Shown: one piece after another, positions 6,932 through 16,313 of the stretch
Position numbering within the stretch: position 1 is the first letter of the stretch
Layout: each line of letters opens with the position of its first letter
DNA from: Planctomycetota bacterium
Lineage (GTDB): Bacteria; Planctomycetota; UBA1135; GCA-002686595
NCBI GenBank assembly: GCA_016795325.1
Contig: JAEUHY010000036.1
Location: 235,215 to 299,214, forward strand
DNA length: 64,000 nt
Reading direction: 5' to 3'
Position numbers and translations under genes: made by a program
Notes under the pieces: generated by a model
Told to the model about the DNA's origin: nothing
What the model saw: only the letters and a program-made list of their open reading frames with translations
Databases searched by the model: none

Positions 6932-9907
6932 ATGATTGGGCGAGTTCGACACTCGCCCCGCGCCTGGATGAGCCCACAATCCCAGAACTCGGACAGTGCG
7001 GCGGGTGTCGTCGGCGCTGAACGGCAACACACTCTGGGCTGGCGCCACTGGCTCGAGCACGCGCTCTTCCTCGCACTCTTGCTGGGAACACAACTGCTGC
7101 GCGAAGTGCCGGGCAGCGCGTTGCGTGAAGCAGTGATCTGGTTGCCCTCGGGCGTCGCCATCGCAGGCCTGTGGCGCCTGGGCGTTGGCAGCGCATGGGC
7201 CGTTGCACTCGCGGCGCTCGTGGTTCGGATGCAGATCGGGTATCCGGCGGCGATCGTGATCTCGGGCGCCATCGGCGCGTGCGCCGAAGCGCTGGTCGGC
7301 CTGTGGCTCATTCGGCGACTGCGCGTCGACAGCGCGTTCGCGCGCATCAAGGACGTCGCGCGCCTGTTCGTGATCGCGGCGGCAGCGCCGCTGGCGAGCA
7401 TCCTGTGCTCCTGGCTCGGCCGGCTCCTGCTCGACTCCCCGATGCGCGTGCCGTTCTACTCCGGCTGGGGCGGCTGGTGGCGCATGAACGCGCTCGGCGT
7501 GTTGTGCGTGACGCCGCTGCTCGTCATCGCGGGGCGCAGCGCCACGGGAAGCTGGAGCGCCAAGACGCGCTTCGAGGCCGCAGCGGTGCTTGTGACGTTG
7601 CTGGCGGTCATCGCCCTGCTGCTGGTTTCGAGCAACATCGGTTCGACCTCGATGCTGCTCCTGTACGCGGTGCTCCCGCTCGCGGCCTTCGCGGCAGTGC
7701 GCCTGGGTCCGATCGGCGCGGCGAGCACGGCCGCGCTCGCCGCGATCTCGATCTTCGCCGCGACCCTCGCCGGCCACGGACCGTTCGTCGCGCTGCCGAT
7801 CGAAGAGCGCCACAACGCGCTGCAGATCTTCACCTTCGCGCTGCTCACCGGGCCGCTCTTGATCGGCGCGTTGATCGCGGAGCGCAAACGCGATCAGGAG
7901 GCGAGTCGCTGGAATGCGGGCGTGCTCGAGCTGATCGCCACCGGGAAATCCTCGCAGGCGGCGCTGCGTGCACTGGTGCACGGCATCGAGCGCCTGATCG
8001 AAGGCTCGCGTGCATCGCTGCTGCTCCTCGACGGCAACCGTTTGCGGCATGCGCTCGCGCCGTCGCTCCCCGAGGCATACTGCGCGAGCATCGACGGAAT
8101 CGAGATCGGACCGAGCGTCGGCTCGTGCGGCACAGCGGCCTGGACCGGCCACGCGTGCATCGTGAGCGAGATCCGCACCGATTCCCGCTGGGCGCAGTTC
8201 CGATCGGTGACCGAACCGCACGGACTGCGGGCCTGCTGGTCTGTGCCCGTGATGGATTCACGGAGCAAGGTGCTCGGCACCTTCGCCGTGTACTTCGATG
8301 GAGCGCGCGCTCCGACCGAGGAGGAACAGCAGCTGCTCGAGCGCGCCGCGGCGCTCGCGGGCATCGCGATGGAGCGCGAGCGCAACGAGGAACTGCTCGC
8401 CTCGATCAACCGCAACGTCAACGAGGGACTGTTCCGCAGCTCGCCCGAGCGCGGGTTCCACTACGTCAACGACGCGCTGGTGCGCATGCTCGGCTACGAC
8501 TCGGCCGAGCACTTGATGACGGTCATGCCGGCCGATCTGTACGTGGAACCGTGGCGCCAACGCGAGTTCCGAGCGCGGGTCGAACGGCTCGGCTCGACTG
8601 CGAGCGAGGAGATTCCGCTGCGCCGCCGCGACGGCGCGGTGGTGTGGGCCTTGATCAGCGCAGCCGCGACCCGCGGCCCGGACGGTCGCACGTTGCACTA
8701 CGACGGCGCCGTCATCGATGTGACGGCGCGCCGCAACCTCGAGGAGCGCCTGCGCCAGGCGCAGAAGATGGAAGCGGTCGGGCGGCTCGCCGGCGGAGTG
8801 GCGCACGACTTCAACAACCTGCTCACCGCGATCGACGGATCCGCCGAGTCGCTGCTGATGACGGCGCGCGAGGAAGGCACGCGACGCGCAGCGCAGCAGA
8901 TCCTCCAGGCCTCGGAGCGCGCAGCGGCGCTGACGCGCCAGTTGCTCGCCTACAGCCGCCAGCAGGTGCTCTCGCCGCAGTTGCAGGACCTCACGGCGGT
9001 GATCGACGACATGGGCGGACTGCTGCGCCGCATCATCGGCGAGCACATCCGGCTCGGAATCGCCCACGAGCAGCAGGGCCTCTTCGTCAACGTCGACCGC
9101 GTCCAGATCGAGCAGGTGCTCCTGAACCTCGCCATCAACGCGCGCGACGCGCTGCCGCGCGGCGGCTCGCTCTCGATCGACAGCGCGCCGCTCGAACTCG
9201 ACGCCGCGGCCGCGCGCGGGCACGAGCACGTGCAACCGGGCCCGTTCGTGCGGCTGCGCGTGCGCGACGACGGCATCGGCATGGACGAGCTGACGCGCCG
9301 CCGGGCCTTCGACCCGTTCTTCACCACCAAGGAGCAGGGCAAAGGCACGGGCCTGGGACTCTCCACGGTGTACGGCATCGTCCGCCAAAGCGGCGGCGTG
9401 CTCACGCTCGACAGCGCGCCCGGCGCGGGCACGACCGTCTCGGTGTATCTGCCGCGCGCCGCCGCGCCCCAGCCGACGAACGTGGCGCAAGAGCAACCCG
9501 TCGCGGCGCCGCAGAACGCCGGCACGGGCCTGGTGCTCGTCGTCGAGGACGAACCGATGGTGCGCGAGATCGTGATCTCCAACCTGCGCGGCGCCGGTTA
9601 CCAGGTGCTCGAAGCGGCGAACGGAGAGGAAGCGCTCGAAGTGGCCGGAGCGCGCGTGCGCGAACTCGACCTGGTCGTCACCGATCGCATCATGCCGCGC
9701 ATGGGCGGCGACGTGCTCGCCGAACGCCTGCGGCGGCTGCGCCCCGACCTGCCCGTGCTGTTGATGTCGGGCTACGCCGAAAGCCCGACGCCCGAGGGCC
9801 TCAGCGCGCCGGTCGACCACCTCGCCAAGCCGTTCTCGCGCGCGGAATTGCTGCGCAAAGCCGCCGCACTGCGCGCCGGCGCCGCGCCGTCGACACAGTT
9901 GGCGTGA
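6932..9907 (+). CDS. Hybrid sensor histidine kinase (MASE1-GAF-PAS-HisKA-HATPase-REC)
   Basis: The protein has about 991 residues from ATG 6932; ATG 6968 and TTG 6905 are other possible starts. The N-terminal third is a multi-helix membrane sensor of MASE1 type (WLPSGVAIAGLW near its start). It is followed by a GAF-like domain (GSCGTAAW), a PAS-like domain (MLGYDSAEHL), a dimerisation/phosphoacceptor helix VAHDFNNLLTAI with His625, an ATP-binding domain (NLAINARDA; GTGLGLSTVYG) and a C-terminal receiver with VVEDEPMVR, phosphoacceptor Asp918 in VTDRIMPRMGG and a conserved LAKPF lysine. It should autophosphorylate and relay phosphate to its own receiver. No DNA-binding regulator lies next to it. 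Confidence 0.92.
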   Translation: MIGRVRHSPRAWMSPQSQNSDSAAGVVGAERQHTLGWRHWLEHALFLALLLGTQLLREVPGSALREAVIWLPSGVAIAGLWRLGVGSAWAVALAALVVRMQIGYPAAIVISGAIGACAEALVGLWLIRRLRVDSAFARIKDVARLFVIAAAAPLASILCSWLGRLLLDSPMRVPFYSGWGGWWRMNALGVLCVTPLLVIAGRSATGSWSAKTRFEAAAVLVTLLAVIALLLVSSNIGSTSMLLLYAVLPLAAFAAVRLGPIGAASTAALAAISIFAATLAGHGPFVALPIEERHNALQIFTFALLTGPLLIGALIAERKRDQEASRWNAGVLELIATGKSSQAALRALVHGIERLIEGSRASLLLLDGNRLRHALAPSLPEAYCASIDGIEIGPSVGSCGTAAWTGHACIVSEIRTDSRWAQFRSVTEPHGLRACWSVPVMDSRSKVLGTFAVYFDGARAPTEEEQQLLERAAALAGIAMERERNEELLASINRNVNEGLFRSSPERGFHYVNDALVRMLGYDSAEHLMTVMPADLYVEPWRQREFRARVERLGSTASEEIPLRRRDGAVVWALISAAATRGPDGRTLHYDGAVIDVTARRNLEERLRQAQKMEAVGRLAGGVAHDFNNLLTAIDGSAESLLMTAREEGTRRAAQQILQASERAAALTRQLLAYSRQQVLSPQLQDLTAVIDDMGGLLRRIIGEHIRLGIAHEQQGLFVNVDRVQIEQVLLNLAINARDALPRGGSLSIDSAPLELDAAAARGHEHVQPGPFVRLRVRDDGIGMDELTRRRAFDPFFTTKEQGKGTGLGLSTVYGIVRQSGGVLTLDSAPGAGTTVSVYLPRAAAPQPTNVAQEQPVAAPQNAGTGLVLVVEDEPMVREIVISNLRGAGYQVLEAANGEEALEVAGARVRELDLVVTDRIMPRMGGDVLAERLRRLRPDLPVLLMSGYAESPTPEGLSAPVDHLAKPFSRAELLRKAAALRAGAAPSTQLA

Positions 9908-9946
9908 CCGCAGGCGCAGCGCAGCACGCGCTACTCTGCTCGTCGC

Positions 9947-11539
9947 ATGCAGTGGAAAGCTCTCGTGCTCGCGCTCGCCGCGAGTTGGTGGACGGTGCTC
10001 GGCGCACGGCTCGACGCCGCGCAGGCGCCCAACCCGCGCCCGGAGTTGGAGGTGATCGCCGACGCGAGCGTGGGCGGCGAGCAGCGCGCCCAGGCGATCC
10101 GTTCGTTCATGGCGCGCGCCAAGGAGCAGGGCGAGTGCGCGGGCGCCGCCGCCGAGCTCGACGCGATCATCCTCGACCAACGTTTCCCGGCCTGGCTGCG
10201 CCGCGTCGGCGCGGAGGCGATCGCCAGTTGCGGCGACGAACGCACCGCCGCGTACCTCGCCGCGCGCATGGGCCGCGGTACGACCCGCGAGCGGCTCCAT
10301 CACCTGCGCGGCGCACGTGGGTCTGCGCACGCCAAGGTGTTCGAGGCCGCGCTCGCGCTGTTGCGCGACGACGACCCGCGTGTGCGCTGCGAAGCGGCGG
10401 AGTTGCTCGCGCGCCACAAGGTCGAAGCCGCGCACGACACGCTGGCCGACGTCGTGGCCAAGGGACGCGACGAAGAGCTGCTCGAGAGCGCGCTCCACGC
10501 TGCGGGCGCCATCGTGAAAGGAAGCGAGCGCGAAGGCGCTTGGCGCGCGCGGCTCGAGCAGTGGGCCAACGAGAAGTCGGGCCTGCGCCGGCGCGCCGCG
10601 CTCGGGAGTCTGTTCGAACGCAACGACGCGGCGCTGCGCAAGCTCGCCGAGCGCGCGCTCGCGGACGACGACTGGTCGGTGCGCGTGCTCGCGCTCGAGT
10701 GGCTTGCGCGCGAGCCGTCGGTCGCGACACTCGAGCTGTTCATCGCGCGCCTGGAGGTCGAAGCCGTCGGCTCGCGCGTGCACGGCGACCTCAACGACAA
10801 GCTCGAAGCGTTCACAGGCGTCAAGCGCTACACCACGCACGAGCAGTGGGTGCGCTGGCGCGCCGGCGCCGGGCGCGACTGGGCGCCGGGCAAGAAGGAA
10901 GGCGACCCCGCGAGCGCGGGCGGCGAACCGCGCAGCCGCACGCGGCCGAAGTTCTACGGCGTCGACGTCGTTTCGGCGCGCACGCTGTACGTGATCGACC
11001 TGTCGGGCTCGATGAACGCGCAGTCCAAGAGCCCGGAACACAAGGGCAAACGCCGCATCGACGTCGCGAAGGAAGAGCTGCTCGCGCTCATCGACAGCCT
11101 GCCGCCCGGCTCGTGGTTCAACATCGTCGCCTTCGGCGACAACGTGTTCACCTGGCTCGAGTCGCTCGCTTCGTTCGGTGTGGGACGCAAGGGGAGCAAC
11201 ACCGCCGAGGAGCTCACGGCGCGCCAGCGCAAACGCGACGAAGAGCTGCGCGAGAAGGCGCGCTCCCACGTGCGCTCGCTGAACCTGAGCGGCAGCACGA
11301 ACATCTACGACGCGTTCGCGCGCGCCTTCGAGGATCCGGACGTCGACACGATCTGCTTCATGACCGACGGCACGCCCACGACCGGCACGGAGACCGAGGC
11401 GGTCGCGATCCGCGAAGAACTCGTGCGCTGGAACCGCACCCGGTGCGTGCGCATCCACTGCGTCGCGGTCGGCGAGGACAACTCGCTGCCGCGCTGGATC
11501 GCCGCGGACCACGGCGGCGTGCATCGCTTCGTTCCCTGA
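9947..11539 (+). CDS. Exported HEAT-repeat/VWA-domain protein
   Basis: The protein has 530 residues from ATG 9947. A hydrophobic leader (residues 3-25) suggests export. Residues about 35-290 are helical repeats of HEAT type (LLRDDDPRVRCEAAELLARH; LADDDWSVRVLALEWLA). Residues about 345-525 are a von Willebrand factor A domain with the MIDAS motif DLSGSMN starting at Asp351, then CFMTDGTPTTGT. VWA domains bind a metal and protein partners, so this is probably an envelope adhesion or scaffold protein; partner unknown. It follows the kinase gene by 39 bp and could be co-transcribed. Confidence 0.8.
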   Translation: MQWKALVLALAASWWTVLGARLDAAQAPNPRPELEVIADASVGGEQRAQAIRSFMARAKEQGECAGAAAELDAIILDQRFPAWLRRVGAEAIASCGDERTAAYLAARMGRGTTRERLHHLRGARGSAHAKVFEAALALLRDDDPRVRCEAAELLARHKVEAAHDTLADVVAKGRDEELLESALHAAGAIVKGSEREGAWRARLEQWANEKSGLRRRAALGSLFERNDAALRKLAERALADDDWSVRVLALEWLAREPSVATLELFIARLEVEAVGSRVHGDLNDKLEAFTGVKRYTTHEQWVRWRAGAGRDWAPGKKEGDPASAGGEPRSRTRPKFYGVDVVSARTLYVIDLSGSMNAQSKSPEHKGKRRIDVAKEELLALIDSLPPGSWFNIVAFGDNVFTWLESLASFGVGRKGSNTAEELTARQRKRDEELREKARSHVRSLNLSGSTNIYDAFARAFEDPDVDTICFMTDGTPTTGTETEAVAIREELVRWNRTRCVRIHCVAVGEDNSLPRWIAADHGGVHRFVP

Positions 11540-11568
11540 GCGAACGGCGCGTTACGCTGCCGCGCCGG

Positions 11569-12531
11569 ATGAACACCATGAAGCACCTCCCCTACTTCCT
11601 CGCGCCCCTCGCGCTCGTCGCCGCGGCCCAGGCGCAGTCGATTTGCCATTCGCTCAACGACACGCCGACCTTCCTCAACACGGTCTCGCTCGGCAACGCG
11701 TGGTTCGCGATCCAACTCGTCGCGCCTCAGACGAGCGCGATCAGCCGCATCGAAGTGTTCACCGGCGAGACGACGTCGGCGCAGCAGCTCGACCTGTGGA
11801 GCCACGACGTGGCCACCGGCAAACCCGCGGCGTTGCTCGGGAGCGCTCCGTTCTCGATCGCGCCGACCAACACGTGGCAGGGCGCGAACTTCGCGGCGCC
11901 GGTCGCGCTCAGCGGCGGCGCGACGTACTGGCTCGTGTGGCGCGCGCAGCTCGGCACGCAGGCGAGTCTCGACCTGCCCGGCGCCCAACTCGGGCCCGTG
12001 TGGACCATTTCGACCGACGCGGGCGCGAGTTGGTTCACGCCTGTCCAGTCCGTCGACCGGCAGTGGAAGTACCGCTTGCTCGGCACGTGCCCCGCGCCGC
12101 CCGCGGCGTACTGCACGGCGGGCACGACGAGCAGCGGTTGCAACGCGAGCATCTCCGCAACCGGCACGCCGTCGGCCAGCGCATCCAGCGGCTTCACGCT
12201 CGCGGCGAGCGGAGTCGAGGGGCAACGCCAAGGCTTGTTCTTCTATTCGCTCAGCGGAGTCGAAGCGCTTCCGTGGGGCGCGGGCTCGAGTTGGTTGTGC
12301 GTGAAGGCGCCGACGCAGCGCTGCACTCCGCTCGACTCCGGCGGCGCGGCGGGCGCGTGCGACGGCGTGCTCGCACTCGACTGGAACGGCTTCCGCACGA
12401 ACACGCCGGGGCTGCTCGGCGCGCCCTATTCCGGCGGCCAGCAGCTCTGGGCGCAGGCTTGGTTCCGCGATCCGCCGAGCCCCAAGTCGACGAGCTTGTC
12501 GAACGCGCTCGCGTTCACACTGCTGCCTTGA
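11569..12531 (+). CDS. Secreted protein with shared C-terminal domain
   Basis: The protein has 320 residues from ATG 11569; ATG 11578 gives the same protein without three residues and has GGATGA upstream. A signal peptide ends near AAAQAQ. Residues about 25-175 form a beta-rich domain with FTGETTSAQQLDLW and GGATYWLVW, a pattern seen in exported beta-sandwich domains. Residues 181-320 are the shared C-terminal domain, with cysteines at YC, GC, WLC and AC plus an extra one in QRC, and the ending WFRDP...LSNAL. Its 3' end overlaps the converging MFS gene by 17 bp. Function unknown. Confidence 0.72.
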   Translation: MNTMKHLPYFLAPLALVAAAQAQSICHSLNDTPTFLNTVSLGNAWFAIQLVAPQTSAISRIEVFTGETTSAQQLDLWSHDVATGKPAALLGSAPFSIAPTNTWQGANFAAPVALSGGATYWLVWRAQLGTQASLDLPGAQLGPVWTISTDAGASWFTPVQSVDRQWKYRLLGTCPAPPAAYCTAGTTSSGCNASISATGTPSASASSGFTLAASGVEGQRQGLFFYSLSGVEALPWGAGSSWLCVKAPTQRCTPLDSGGAAGACDGVLALDWNGFRTNTPGLLGAPYSGGQQLWAQAWFRDPPSPKSTSLSNALAFTLLP

Positions 12532-13720
12532 CCGACGCGGCGCGGCGCGTGGCGACGAACAGCGCCGCGCCGGCGACGACCGCACAACTCAGCGGGAGCA
12601 CCGACCAACCTCCTGCTCCGAAGCGCGCGTACAGCTCTTGGCCGAGCGGCGGACCGATCACGTTGGCGGTCGACCACGCCACGAAGTACAGGCCCTGGTA
12701 GCGGCCGCGCAGAGGCGTCGGCGCGATGTTGGCGACGAGCGTGTTGCACAGCGGGAAGAGCGCCACTTCACCCGCGGTCCACACCACGACGACGAAGGCG
12801 TGGGCGATCGCGCTGTCGACGAAGGCGTGCAACGCTAGGCCGCCGCAGAACACGAGCGCGCACAGCGGAACGACGCGCGAGGCGCCGAACCTCTCGGAGA
12901 GCGGCACCACCCAGGGCTGCGTCAGCGCGACGAGCAAGCCGTTGAGCGCGAGGATGCGCCCGTACGTCTTGAGGTCGATGCCGTCGGCGCTCATCAGCGG
13001 TCCGAAGGTCGCGATGATCTGCACGACGGCGACGCCCATCATCAGTGCGGCGAGGAGCATGGGCCGCAGGTTGCGGTCGCGCAGCGCCTCGCCGAAACCT
13101 GAGTCGTTGCGCTCGCTGCGGGCGGCTGCGGGGCGCGTCTCCGCAGTCCACACCGCGAGCACGATGGCCGCCGCGAGCATCGTCGCCGCGTCGCCGACGA
13201 ACAACCAACCGAAGCCGAGCTCCTCCGCGATCACGCCGGCTATCAGCGGACTGACCGCGAAGCCGAGGTTGTACGACCAGATCAAGTAGCTGAACGCACG
13301 CGAGCGCAGCTCGGGCGCCGCGAGGTCGGCGACGGCGGCCGAAACTGCGGGACGGTACAGCTCCGCGACGGCGCCGAGCGCCAACGCGAGCGCGGCGAGC
13401 TGGCCGAACCCTCGCGCCTGCGACAACGCGGCGAGCACCGCGGCGCCGCCGCACAGGCTCAGCAGCATGGTGCGCTTGCGTCCCCATCTGTCGGCGAGTT
13501 GCCCGCCGACGAGCGCCGCGATCACGGCGCCGACTCCCCAGGCGCCGACGATCAGTCCGCTCTCCGTCGCGCCGATGTTGCGCTGCGTCTGCAGGTACAG
13601 CGCGAGATACGGCAGCACGAAGGCGCCGACGCGGTTCACGAACATCCCGAAGATCAGCACCCAGAAGGCGTGCGGAAGTCCGCGGAAGGTCTTCGGGGCG
13701 GAGGGGCTGGCGGCGGTCAC
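12515..13720 (-). CDS. MFS transporter (DHA1-like efflux type)
   Basis: The protein has 401 residues from GTG 13720. About twelve membrane segments are visible, with the MFS motif A GGQLADRWGRKR at residues 72-83 between helices 2 and 3 and a degenerate counterpart (VPLSERFGASR) in the second half. Twelve helices with this motif fit proton-coupled drug or metabolite efflux. It starts 74 bp downstream of the cysteine desulfurase gene on the same strand, so it is probably the third gene of the operon and may export the product of the two upstream enzymes. Substrate unknown. Confidence 0.87.
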   Translation of the reverse strand: MTAASPSAPKTFRGLPHAFWVLIFGMFVNRVGAFVLPYLALYLQTQRNIGATESGLIVGAWGVGAVIAALVGGQLADRWGRKRTMLLSLCGGAAVLAALSQARGFGQLAALALALGAVAELYRPAVSAAVADLAAPELRSRAFSYLIWSYNLGFAVSPLIAGVIAEELGFGWLFVGDAATMLAAAIVLAVWTAETRPAAARSERNDSGFGEALRDRNLRPMLLAALMMGVAVVQIIATFGPLMSADGIDLKTYGRILALNGLLVALTQPWVVPLSERFGASRVVPLCALVFCGGLALHAFVDSAIAHAFVVVVWTAGEVALFPLCNTLVANIAPTPLRGRYQGLYFVAWSTANVIGPPLGQELYARFGAGGWSVLPLSCAVVAGAALFVATRRAASVKAAV

Positions 13721-13794
13721 GGCGAACTCGGGGGCGCGAGAGGATAGCGGCGGACGCGCCGAGACATTTCAAGCACGTGGTGAAGCAGCCTTCG

Positions 13795-14994
13795 TCACGC
13801 GATCAAGCCGCGCAGAGCGCCGACGAAACGTTCGATGTCGCCCTCGTCGTTGTGGATCCAGGCGCTCGCGCGCAGCGTCGCGTCGAGCTCCAAGCGCTCG
13901 TGCAACGGATGCGTGCAGTGCTGGCCCGCGGACACGAGCACGCCGAACGCGTCGCTCAGCGTGCGCGCGACGCTCTGCGCGTCGAGCCCGCCGGCGGGCA
14001 ACACCAAGCTCACCAGCGGCGTGCGCTGCTCGAGCTGAGTTGACCCGAGCACGCGCACGCCGGGCAGTCGCGCGCACTGCTCGTACATTTGTCGTGCGAG
14101 GAGCGCGCTGTGCGCCGCCACGTCTTCGCGTCCCAGCCGCGCAAGCCACGCGAGCGCCGCCGCGAGTCCGAGCACGCCCTCGACGTTCGGAGTGCCGGCC
14201 TCGAAGCGCGCTGCGCCGCTGCGCCACTCGCAGTCCCCGTCGCGAACGCGCGCCACCATGCCGCCGCCGACGCGCGCGGTCGCGAGCTCGTCGAGCAGCG
14301 CCTCGCGCACGAACAACGCGCCCGAACCCGCCGGTCCGCCGACCTTGTGGCCCGAGAACGCGAAGAAGTCGCAGCCCAGGCGCCGCATGTCGAGCGGGAC
14401 GTGCCCGGTCGACTGCGCGCCGTCGACGAACGTACGGATGCCGCGCGCGCGGGCGAAGGCAGTGATGCGCTCGATCGGCGCGAGCGTGCCGAGCACGTTG
14501 GAGACGTGGTGCACCGCGATCAGACGCGTGCGCGGCGTGCACACCGACTCGAGCGCGTCGAACTCGGGGCAGCCGTCGTCGCGCGTCGGCAACGTGCGCA
14601 CGGTCGCGCGTTTGCGCCAAGGAAGCAGGTTCGAGTGGTGCTCGACCTGGGTCGTGACGACCTCGTGTTCGGGGCCGAGCGCGAGCGCGTCGGCGACCAG
14701 GTTGGCTGCGTCCGTGACGCCCGCGGTGAACACGACTTCGCCCGGCGTCGCGCCCAGGTGAGCGGCGACCACATGGCGCGCGGCCTCGAAGGCCTCGCTC
14801 GCCTCCGACGCCAGCGCGTGCACGCCGCGGTGCACGTTGCCCGTGAATTCCGCGTGATAGCGGCCGATCGCGGCGAGCACGACCCGCGGGCGCGGGGCGG
14901 TCGAGGCGCTGTCGAGGTACGTGAGCGGCTGCCCGCCGAGTTCGCGCTCGAGCAGCGCGAATTCGCGCCGCACGGCCTTGCTGTCGAGACTCAA
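13795..14994 (-). CDS. Cysteine desulfurase, SufS/CsdA-like (class V aminotransferase)
   Basis: The protein has 399 residues from TTG 14994, which has GAGGAG six bases upstream and overlaps the stop of the preceding gene as TTGA. It is PLP-dependent: TQVEHHSNLLPW near residue 120, VDGAQSTGH, then FFAFSGHKVGGP with the Schiff-base Lys217. The persulfide cysteine is Cys360 in SAGQHCTHP, the counterpart of the RAGHHC motif of SufS. The reaction would be L-cysteine to L-alanine with transfer of sulfane sulfur. No SufE, SufU or Fe-S scaffold gene is nearby; instead it is coupled to an adenylate-forming enzyme, which suggests sulfur delivery to a small molecule. Confidence 0.87.
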   Translation of the reverse strand: MSLDSKAVRREFALLERELGGQPLTYLDSASTAPRPRVVLAAIGRYHAEFTGNVHRGVHALASEASEAFEAARHVVAAHLGATPGEVVFTAGVTDAANLVADALALGPEHEVVTTQVEHHSNLLPWRKRATVRTLPTRDDGCPEFDALESVCTPRTRLIAVHHVSNVLGTLAPIERITAFARARGIRTFVDGAQSTGHVPLDMRRLGCDFFAFSGHKVGGPAGSGALFVREALLDELATARVGGGMVARVRDGDCEWRSGAARFEAGTPNVEGVLGLAAALAWLARLGREDVAAHSALLARQMYEQCARLPGVRVLGSTQLEQRTPLVSLVLPAGGLDAQSVARTLSDAFGVLVSAGQHCTHPLHERLELDATLRASAWIHNDEGDIERFVGALRGLIA

Positions 14995-16268
14995 CGCGCG
15001 CTCCTCGCCAGCGCCGCCACGTCGATGTGCTCCGCGCGGCACGGCCGGAACTTGCCCGAGGCCTCCACGGGCAAACAACGCACCATGCGCACGAGCGGAG
15101 CGACGCCCAGCAGCGCTTCGAGGCTCGCGGTCAGCGGCGCCACGTCGAGCAGGTCCCGTTCGTCGGGCACGAGTTCGAGCTCGAAGCGCTGCGCCTCGAG
15201 CTGCGTCAAGCGCCACTGCAACAGTCCGCGCGGCGCGCCGATGGCGCGGTCGACGCTTGCAACGCTCAGGAGCGCGCCCGAGGTGGCGACGACGAAGTCC
15301 TGCAGCCTTCCTTCGATGCGTTCGAGCACGACACCTTCGCGACCGCAGGCGCAGGGCGTCGCGCTCGCCCGCACGATGTCGCCCGTGTCGAAGCGCACGA
15401 GGTTGAGCCAAGGATTGCCGAGCGGCGTGACGACCAGCAGCGACGCGTCGCCCAGGCGCTCGAGCGGCACGAGCTCGACATGGCTCCAGGCGTGGTTGTG
15501 GTGGTAGAGCCCGTGTTCGCAGGCGGAGAGCACGAAGCCGCACTCGGTCGAGCCGTACGTGTCGACCACGGGCGCGCGGAAGACACGCTCGATCCGCGCG
15601 AGCAGCACGCGCGTCGGGAACTCGTAGCTGACGTCGATGAAGCGCGGTTGGAACGGAGTGCGGCCGAGCTGCTCGAGCCGCCACGCGAACCACGCGAGGT
15701 AGGCCGGGTCGGCCTCGAGCGAGTCGGGGGCGAAGCGCTCGAGTTCGTCCGCCATGCGCAGCACGTCGGCGTCGCGCCAGCGCGTCGGATCGACGGTCTG
15801 GTTGAGGAACAAGGTGCGCTCGCCCTCGATGCGCTCCTCCATCGGCAACTGCGCGACGTGGCACAGATTCCCGGAGCACACCGGCGTCGTGAGCACCGCT
15901 TCGCGGCGCTGCGAGCTCGCCACGACTTCGGCCATCGTCGCGTGGAGGCGAAATCCGTCGAGCTCCTGCGCGTCCCACCAGGGTTGGTGCCACAGCACCT
16001 GCACGCGCTCGCCGCTCGTTCCGCTCGTGCCGACGAAGCTCACCTCGCCGCTGCGCAGCGCGTTCGCCAGCGAACGGTCGCTCGGAACCAGCCCGTGGGG
16101 AAACGCTCGGCGCAGCTCCGCTTTGCCGAGCAGCGGAAAACGGGCCAGGGCGCGTTCGCCGCTCTCGCCGGGCTGCGGCAGGTCGCGCCCGCGGTAGTGC
16201 GGGACCTTGAGCACGCAGTGCTCGAGCACCTCGAGCAGCGAAGTGGGCGCGGCCAGTTCGATCGACAC
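14991..16268 (-). CDS. PaaK-like adenylate-forming enzyme
   Basis: The protein has 425 residues if started at GTG 16268; GTG 16274 is also possible, and the open frame further upstream lies under a divergent gene. It carries the AMP-binding P-loop FVGTSGTSGER (78-88), the DTYGSTECGF adenylation motif from Asp236, and VRFDTGDIV followed by a CACGRE knuckle, all typical of the phenylacetate-CoA ligase/CapK family. It should activate a carboxylate as an acyl-adenylate, possibly then a thioester. Its stop overlaps the desulfurase start. Together with the MFS gene this looks like a three-gene biosynthesis and export operon; substrate unknown. Confidence 0.82.
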   Translation of the reverse strand: MSIELAAPTSLLEVLEHCVLKVPHYRGRDLPQPGESGERALARFPLLGKAELRRAFPHGLVPSDRSLANALRSGEVSFVGTSGTSGERVQVLWHQPWWDAQELDGFRLHATMAEVVASSQRREAVLTTPVCSGNLCHVAQLPMEERIEGERTLFLNQTVDPTRWRDADVLRMADELERFAPDSLEADPAYLAWFAWRLEQLGRTPFQPRFIDVSYEFPTRVLLARIERVFRAPVVDTYGSTECGFVLSACEHGLYHHNHAWSHVELVPLERLGDASLLVVTPLGNPWLNLVRFDTGDIVRASATPCACGREGVVLERIEGRLQDFVVATSGALLSVASVDRAIGAPRGLLQWRLTQLEAQRFELELVPDERDLLDVAPLTASLEALLGVAPLVRMVRCLPVEASGKFRPCRAEHIDVAALARSAR

Positions 16269-16313
16269 CGCCACACGATCGCCGACGCGCCCTCGCGCTG
16301 CAACAATGCGGCG

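Noticed and set aside
8258..11524. A 1088-residue minus-strand open frame
   Set aside because: It is antisense shadow of the kinase and VWA genes; the translation is low-complexity and lacks any domain.
7171..12531. A 1786-residue open frame running across the kinase and VWA genes
   Set aside because: Only its last 320 codons (11569-12531) look like protein. The rest is Arg/Ala/Pro-rich shadow of genes in other frames, as expected in high-GC DNA.
13795..15993. A 732-residue frame joining the desulfurase to an upstream extension
   Set aside because: The upstream part lies under the ligase gene in another frame. The TTG at 14994, with GAGGAG, is a good start for the desulfurase alone.
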